From DASQVO01 sp035640715 (lineage in GTDB: Bacteria; Actinomycetota; Actinomycetes; Streptosporangiales; Streptosporangiaceae): DNA of 9,677 nucleotides. Below are positions 5,790-9,677 of this stretch, piece by piece. Location of the stretch: NCBI GenBank assembly GCA_035640715.1, contig DASQVO010000504.1:1-9677 (forward strand). The letters are read 5' to 3'. The position numbers and the translations under genes were made by a program. The notes beneath the pieces are model-generated. The model was given only the letters and a program-made list of their open reading frames with translations. It was not told the DNA's origin and did no database searches. How positions within the stretch are numbered: position 1 is the stretch's first letter; each line of letters opens with the position of its first letter.

Positions 5790-6739
5790 TGCCCCACCAT
5801 CTGCTGCCACGGAACTGCTTGGTGCAGGGTGGCAGCCGCGAGGATCAGACCGGACACCAGCGCCACCGTTACCGCTGCCCACCGGGCCGCACGCCCGGCC
5901 GGCGGCAGCGCCGCGCCCGCTCCGCCGTCCCGGCCGCGTGCGGCGGCACGGTGGCCGCTGCTGAAGTCGGCGGCGATCAGCCCCGGAACCCGCCACACGT
6001 AGGCGAGAACATGCACTGTCATCAGGCAGAACCAGATGACGAAGCTCGCCTGGTGCAGGAAGAGGAACTGCCGGTTTCCCGGGCCTGCCAGCCCGGCCGC
6101 TATTCCGGTGCCGACAACGCTGAGACTGGACAGCATGACGAACGGCCCGATGAGCCTGAGCAGCGGATGCGGTGGCCCCTTGCGCCGGTACTGCGGCGCG
6201 CCCGTGTAGTAACGGGCGAAGCGGTAGACAGTCGAGGCAGACTTCAGCAGCACCGGGCCGACGAGCAGCATCCCGACGAAGAAATGCACAGGCAGTAGAG
6301 GCCTGATCGCGACGATGGTGAAGCCCTCGACCGCCAGCAGCACCAGCAGGACCGCGCCCGTGAGCGCCGTGAGGCGCTCGTTGCCGTCCGCGCCGGACAG
6401 GCGCCGCAGCGCCCCGCGCTGCTCATCCTGCGGGTTCCCGCCCGGCCAGTATCCCGGTTCCGGGCCGCGCTGGTAACGCGATTCGCCGCCGCGCTGGTAA
6501 CGCGATTCGCCGCCGGGCTGGTATTGCGGTCCCTCATCGGGCCGGTGTCGCGGTATGGCGCCCGGCGGCCGCATGGGCACCGTGCCCTGGTCCCCGGCGG
6601 ACCGGGCCGCGCCCGCGTAGCGGTCCAGATCCCGGCCGGGGGCCCATGAATTGGGGCCCGCCGTCCGGTATGGCTGGCCGGGGTGCCGCGTGCCCGGGTA
6701 CGGGGCTTGTGCGCGCCGGTCGCTGGAGTGCATACCCAT
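5786..6739 (-). CDS. Five-helix integral membrane protein with Pro/Gly/Tyr-rich cytoplasmic N-terminus, function unknown
   Basis: This 317-residue protein is not one I can assign to a characterised family. Residues 1-120 are low complexity, rich in Gly, Pro, Arg and Tyr, and include two exact GGESRYQR octapeptides (77-92) and related GPEPGYWP units. The remainder has about five transmembrane helices (near 123-145, 151-167, 195-219, 231-250, 286-305). His152, His229 and His243 lie in or beside helices 2 and 4, a layout reminiscent of small b-type cytochromes. Haem binding is therefore possible but is only an inference. YRFARYYTGAPQYRRKGPP (172-190) is a strongly basic loop. ATG at 6739 has a good GGAGG (6751-6747) 7 nt upstream. 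The TAG stop shares a CTAG with the convergent methyltransferase. Confidence 0.82.
   Translation of the reverse strand: MGMHSSDRRAQAPYPGTRHPGQPYRTAGPNSWAPGRDLDRYAGAARSAGDQGTVPMRPPGAIPRHRPDEGPQYQPGGESRYQRGGESRYQRGPEPGYWPGGNPQDEQRGALRRLSGADGNERLTALTGAVLLVLLAVEGFTIVAIRPLLPVHFFVGMLLVGPVLLKSASTVYRFARYYTGAPQYRRKGPPHPLLRLIGPFVMLSSLSVVGTGIAAGLAGPGNRQFLFLHQASFVIWFCLMTVHVLAYVWRVPGLIAADFSSGHRAAARGRDGGAGAALPPAGRAARWAAVTVALVSGLILAAATLHQAVPWQQMVGH
6464..6524. repeat. 24-bp tandem repeat in the membrane-protein gene
   Basis: A 24-bp unit (6464-6487) is followed by an identical copy (6488-6511) and a degenerate partial copy to about 6524. It encodes GGESRYQR twice, then the related PQYQPGG. The period is a multiple of three, so changes in copy number would keep the frame. 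Confidence 0.9.
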
Positions 6740-6884
6740 CGGACATCCTCCGCACGTCGCAGGCCCGCTGCGGTGATAGCTGCCGGGCCATATAGGAGTC
6801 TGCCGAACGGATCGCTAAGAACCGGTTCAGGAAGCGCGTTGAAGGCCGCTGCGTGCGGCAGGCTTGCGGGTAGCCGGGCGGCGG

Positions 6885-8501
6885 TCAGTACGGGCAGCCG
6901 GCGAGCCAGCGCAGCAGCAGGCGGGTCCCGAAGCCGGTGCCGCCCTTGGTGATCTCCCCGTCGTCCGCGGCGGCGCGCGCGGGCCCGGCGATGTCCAGGT
7001 GGGCCCACCGGCGGCCGGCCGTGAATTCCCGCAGGAACAGCGCGGCCACGATGGAGCCGGCCTGGCCGTTCCGCGCACCGTTGATGCTGCTCGGGATGTG
7101 CGCGAGATCCGCGGTTACCGATGTGATGGCGGCACGGTAGTCGGACGGCAACGGCATCCGCCACAGCGGCTCGCCGGCGGCTGTCCCGGCGGCGCGCAGC
7201 GCCTCGGCGAGCCCGTCGTCGGTGGCGTACAGCGCCCCGATCGAGCTGCCGAGCGCAATGCGCGCCGCGCCCGTCAGCGTCGCTATGTCGATGATGACAT
7301 CGGGATTGAGCGTGGCGTCAGCGTAGGCGAGCAGGTCCGCGAGGACGAGGCGGCCCTCGGCGTCGGTGTTGAGGATCTCTACGGTCCGGCCGCCGTAGGC
7401 GCTGATGATGTCGCCCGGCCGCATCGCCGATCCCGACGGCATGTTTTCCGCCGCGGCGACCAGCCCGGTGACGCGCGTCCGTACGCCCAGCGCGGCGAGC
7501 GCCGACATCACGGCGATCACCGCGGCGCCGCCGGCCATGTCCGTCTTCATCAGCCGCATGCCGTCGGCCGGCTTCAGCGACAGCCCGCCGCTGTCGAAGG
7601 TGATCCCCTTCCCGGCCAGCACGACGTGTGAATCTGAGCCATCCGGTGCGTAACTCAGCTCAATCATGCGCGGCGGCCGCGCCGAACCGGCGCCCACGGC
7701 CAGGATTCCGCCAAATCCCGTCCCGGCGAGGTCGGCCTCATCCCATATCCGCACGCCGAGACCGCGCTGCTCGGCGACGGCCGCTGCCTGGTCGGCGAGC
7801 CATTCCGGGCTTTTCCGCCGCGACGGCATGTTGACCAGGTCCCGGGCCAGCGCCACGGCCTCCGCGATGACCGCGGCGCGGCCGGCCGGGGCCTGGCCGT
7901 CCCGGGAGCCGGGTGTAAGGACCTGCACGGCCCGCGGGCCCTCTGCGCCCGCGGGGCCCGTATTGTCACTGGCAGACGGCCCGGGCCGCACCGGGGACTC
8001 GGACCGCATCGAGAACTTGTAGCCGCCGAGGAGCAGGCCCTCCGTGAACGCATGCACGCCTTCGTCCGGCGTGTCCGCCGCGAGCACCGCCACGGCCTTG
8101 CGGCCGGGCTTGACCTGGCGGGCCAGCGCGGCGCCAGCGCGCCGCAGTTCCGCCGGGGAGCGCTCCCCCACGCCGAGGAGGATCAGCCTGGTCATGCCGA
8201 CGGCCGTCCTGGCCGGGACGCAAGCCGTCTCGCCCGCCTTGCCGGACAGCTCGTATGTGGCGATCACCTCGGCGGCGCTCATCCCGGTGGCTGAGGCGAG
8301 GACCTCGGTCTCGATGCCCGTGACGGAGCGCCAGCCGTCCCCGTCCCCGCCATCATGGCCGGCTGCCGTGCGGCCTTGCTGGCACCGGACCGGCACCGCG
8401 ATGACATGCACGTCTCCAGTGCCGCCCGGGCCCGCGAGATAGTCATCCAGCGGATGCGGCCCAGCCGCGGCAACCGTCGTGACTTCGATATCGACCGGCA
8501 A
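6885..8501 (-). CDS. pepA: Leucyl aminopeptidase, peptidase family M17
   Basis: This 538-residue protein is a cytosolic M17 aminopeptidase, a two-metal enzyme that removes N-terminal residues from peptides and usually works as a hexamer. The family signature NTDAEGRL is at 378-385. The expected metal and catalytic positions are all present: Lys298 (GKG), Asp303 (FDSGG), Lys310 (LSLKP), Asp321 (KTDM), Asp380, Glu382 and Arg384. Residues 1-165 form the less conserved N-terminal domain. A Gly/Pro-rich stretch near 166-207 looks like an insertion in the inter-domain region, as does the Gly/Asp-rich loop at 41-57, making the protein somewhat longer than the typical 500 residues. The TTG at 8501 lies 3 nt after the DUF3117 stop and gives a normal-length N-terminus. 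The next in-frame GTG (codon 31) would remove the first strand. Translation is probably coupled to DUF3117. Confidence 0.93.
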   Translation of the reverse strand: MPVDIEVTTVAAAGPHPLDDYLAGPGGTGDVHVIAVPVRCQQGRTAAGHDGGDGDGWRSVTGIETEVLASATGMSAAEVIATYELSGKAGETACVPARTAVGMTRLILLGVGERSPAELRRAGAALARQVKPGRKAVAVLAADTPDEGVHAFTEGLLLGGYKFSMRSESPVRPGPSASDNTGPAGAEGPRAVQVLTPGSRDGQAPAGRAAVIAEAVALARDLVNMPSRRKSPEWLADQAAAVAEQRGLGVRIWDEADLAGTGFGGILAVGAGSARPPRMIELSYAPDGSDSHVVLAGKGITFDSGGLSLKPADGMRLMKTDMAGGAAVIAVMSALAALGVRTRVTGLVAAAENMPSGSAMRPGDIISAYGGRTVEILNTDAEGRLVLADLLAYADATLNPDVIIDIATLTGAARIALGSSIGALYATDDGLAEALRAAGTAAGEPLWRMPLPSDYRAAITSVTADLAHIPSSINGARNGQAGSIVAALFLREFTAGRRWAHLDIAGPARAAADDGEITKGGTGFGTRLLLRWLAGCPY

Positions 8502-8504
8502 GGC

Positions 8505-8678
8505 TCAGCCGACGCCGATAGCGGACTTCAGGGCGTCGCCGAGCTTGGCAGCCTCGTCAGCGGACAGCTCGACCACCAGGCGGCCACCGCCTTCAAGAGG
8601 GACACGCATGACGATGCCGCGTCCCTCCTTGGTGACCTCCAGCGGACCGTCGCCCGTCCGCGGCTTCATCGCCGCCAT
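8505..8678 (-). CDS. DUF3117 small conserved actinobacterial protein
   Basis: The true start is the ATG at 8678, giving 57 residues that begin MAAMKPRTGDGPLEVTKEGR and continue through RVPLEGGGRLVVEL, almost identical to DUF3117 proteins across Actinobacteria. The frame is open upstream to 8786, but the extra 36 residues are Arg-rich and unlike the family. AAGGGA (8690-8685) stands 6 nt before this ATG. The family's role is not established; from memory the M. tuberculosis member Rv1211 has been reported as calmodulin-like, but I see no canonical EF-hand here. It precedes pepA by 3 nt and is likely in the same transcript. Confidence 0.93.
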   Translation of the reverse strand: MAAMKPRTGDGPLEVTKEGRGIVMRVPLEGGGRLVVELSADEAAKLGDALKSAIGVG

Positions 8679-8806
8679 CCTGCATCCCTTCTTCCCCCGG
8701 ACCCTTTCTTTCCTGGATCCGCGCCGGACTTTCTGGCTCCACGTTCGCCGCGGTCCCAGCGCCTGTGCGGAACCGGCCAGCCTCAACTGTCTCGAACAGT
8801 CCCCCT

Positions 8807-8836
8807 ATTATCCCGTGTTCGGACGCAGAATGGTAA
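8807..8836 (-). promoter_or_regulatory. Candidate housekeeping promoter of the DUF3117-pepA transcript
   Basis: On the minus strand TTACCA (8836-8831) and GATAAT (8812-8807) are separated by 18 nt, a reasonable match to the vegetative -35/-10 pattern within an unusually AT-rich patch. The start would fall near 8800, about 120 nt before the DUF3117 ATG. The match is by eye only. Confidence 0.4.
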
Positions 8837-8876
8837 TGATCGTGATTAGACCGCAGCATGACCGCCGTTACGAGAT

Positions 8877-8882
8877 GAGGGG
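8877..8882 (+). promoter_or_regulatory. Shine-Dalgarno sequence fixing the enoyl-CoA isomerase start
   Basis: GAGGGG lies 7 nt before the ATG at 8890. This selects that codon over the in-frame ATG at 8875, which overlaps the site, and over more distant upstream starts in the same open frame. Confidence 0.7.
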
Positions 8883-8889
8883 AACGACC

Positions 8890-9672
8890 ATGCCGGACAC
8901 GGTGCTGTATCAGGCGGCCGACGCGATCGCCACCATTACGCTGAACCGTCCCGGATCGATGAACGCGCTTACCGCGGAGATGAAAAGCGACGTGCTCGCC
9001 GCGCTGCGGCGCGCTGCCACGGGCCCGGCCCGCGCGGTCATCCTCACGGGTAACGGCAAGGGCTTCTGCGCCGGCCAGGACCTGCGCGAACACGCGGCGC
9101 TCCTGGAATCGGGCGGAACCGCCACCGACACCGTGCGCGAGCACTACAACCCGATCATCACCGAGATCGTGACCATGCCCAAGCCCGTCATCGCCGCCGT
9201 GAACGGGGTGGCGGCGGGCGCCGGGGCGGCTCTCGCCCTGGCCTGCGACTTCCGGATAGCGGCCGAGGCCGCAAGCCTGGTGATGTCCTTCTCCATGGTC
9301 GGGCTGGGCCCCGATTCCGGCGTCTCGTGGACGCTGCAGCGCCTCGCCGGGACCGCGCAGGCCGCCGAGCTGCTGATGCTGGCCGAGCCGGTGCCCGCTG
9401 ACCGGGCACTGGCCCTCGGCCTGCTCACGAAGGTGGTTCCCAGCGACGACCTCGGCGAGACCGTACGGAGCCTAGCGCGGCGGCTCGCCGCCGGGCCGAC
9501 CGCCTCCTACGCCGCGATCAAGGAGGCTCTCCTGTTCGCCGCCGCTCATCCCCTCCCGGCCGCGCTGGAGAAGGAGGCGGAGCTGCAAGCCAGGCTCGGC
9601 CAGACGGCCGACCACCGGGCCGCCACGATGGCGTTCCTGCGCAAGGAGCGGCCCAGCTTCGGCGGGCGCTAG
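8890..9672 (+). CDS. paaG: PaaG-like enoyl-CoA hydratase/isomerase
   Basis: This 260-residue protein is a full-length crotonase-fold enzyme. GKGFCAGQDL (56-65) and the GVAAGAGAALALACD stretch (106-120) form the oxyanion-hole regions. It most resembles PaaG, the ring-opening isomerase of phenylacetyl-CoA catabolism: FCAGQDL, YNP (86-88), PKPVIAAVNGVAAGAGA, VMSFSMVGLGPDSG and the closing ADHRAATMAFLRKERPSFGG all have direct counterparts. Asp142 (GPDSG) matches PaaG's catalytic aspartate. The glutamate that hydratases carry in the GGGCEL position is alanine here, favouring isomerase over hydratase chemistry. No other phenylacetate gene is in the window, so the pathway is unproven and a more general enoyl-CoA isomerase role is possible. 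It diverges from the DUF3117-pepA unit. Confidence 0.85.
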   Translation: MPDTVLYQAADAIATITLNRPGSMNALTAEMKSDVLAALRRAATGPARAVILTGNGKGFCAGQDLREHAALLESGGTATDTVREHYNPIITEIVTMPKPVIAAVNGVAAGAGAALALACDFRIAAEAASLVMSFSMVGLGPDSGVSWTLQRLAGTAQAAELLMLAEPVPADRALALGLLTKVVPSDDLGETVRSLARRLAAGPTASYAAIKEALLFAAAHPLPAALEKEAELQARLGQTADHRAATMAFLRKERPSFGGR

Positions 9673-9677
9673 CCGGC

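Noticed and set aside
6819..6828. GAACCGGTTC palindrome upstream of the membrane-protein gene as an ECF promoter or operator
   Set aside because: The only CGTT is 14 nt downstream of GAACC, too close for an ECF promoter, and a 10-bp palindrome alone is weak evidence.
6244..7164. 306-residue minus-strand frame spanning pepA 3' end and the membrane-protein gene
   Set aside because: It runs out of frame through two well-supported genes and has the Arg/Pro/Ala-rich composition of a shadow frame.
8505..8786. Longer 93-residue start for the DUF3117 protein
   Set aside because: The additional 36 residues do not fit the family, and the ATG at 8678 has its own ribosome-binding site and begins with the conserved MAAMKPRTGDG.
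8792..8822. SOS (LexA) box suggested by TCGAAC and GTTCGG
   Set aside because: Actinobacterial LexA sites have the half-sites 4 nt apart; here they are about 19 nt apart.
8479..8889. N-terminal extension of the enoyl-CoA isomerase frame to 8479
   Set aside because: It would overlap DUF3117 on the other strand, its sequence is not crotonase-like, and a good Shine-Dalgarno site fixes the start at 8890.

Overview
The window is high-GC DNA with long GC-biased reading frames. Its set of genes (a SigE-type ECF sigma factor with a zinc-motif anti-sigma factor, actinobacterial TatB, Mrp with an N-terminal DUF59 domain, and DUF3117) points to an actinomycete. I cannot name the genus. Ten protein-coding genes are supported, one of them cut by the left edge. 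I see no tRNA, rRNA, CRISPR array, insertion sequence or phage gene.

Layout, left to right. (1) 2-529 (+): C-terminal part of a secreted phospholipase C/acid-phosphatase-type phosphoesterase, followed by a strong intrinsic terminator. (2) 713-1864 (+): Mrp/ApbC iron-sulfur carrier ATPase, converging on the sigE operon across a hairpin-rich gap. (3) 4799-1991 (-): a four-gene run of sigE, a membrane anti-sigma factor (rseA), an RseB/MucB-like lipoprotein and tatB. The first three are joined by ATGA and GTGA overlaps. An ECF-type promoter that SigE itself could recognise lies upstream of sigE. (4) 5028-5789 (+): SAM-dependent O-methyltransferase, divergent from sigE. (5) 6739-5786 (-): an unrecognised five-helix membrane protein whose stop codon shares a CTAG palindrome with that of the methyltransferase. 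(6) 8678-6885 (-): DUF3117 small protein and leucyl aminopeptidase PepA, 3 nt apart. (7) 8890-9672 (+): PaaG-like enoyl-CoA isomerase.

The order methyltransferase / sigE / rseA / ... / tatB / mrp resembles, from memory, the Mycobacterium tuberculosis region Rv1220c-Rv1229c, where htrA sits between rseA and tatB. Here that slot holds an RseB-like lipoprotein. The anti-sigma factor also has a membrane helix and an outward-facing tail. Together these suggest a cell-envelope stress pathway wired like proteobacterial RseA/RseB but in a single-membrane bacterium. This is the most interesting feature of the window.

A secondary theme is small, perfect or near-perfect tandem duplications (15, 20, 24 and 36 bp periods), three of them in-frame inside genes and one in the sigE leader. 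No wholly new system is evident; most genes are conserved actinobacterial housekeeping or envelope-stress genes.
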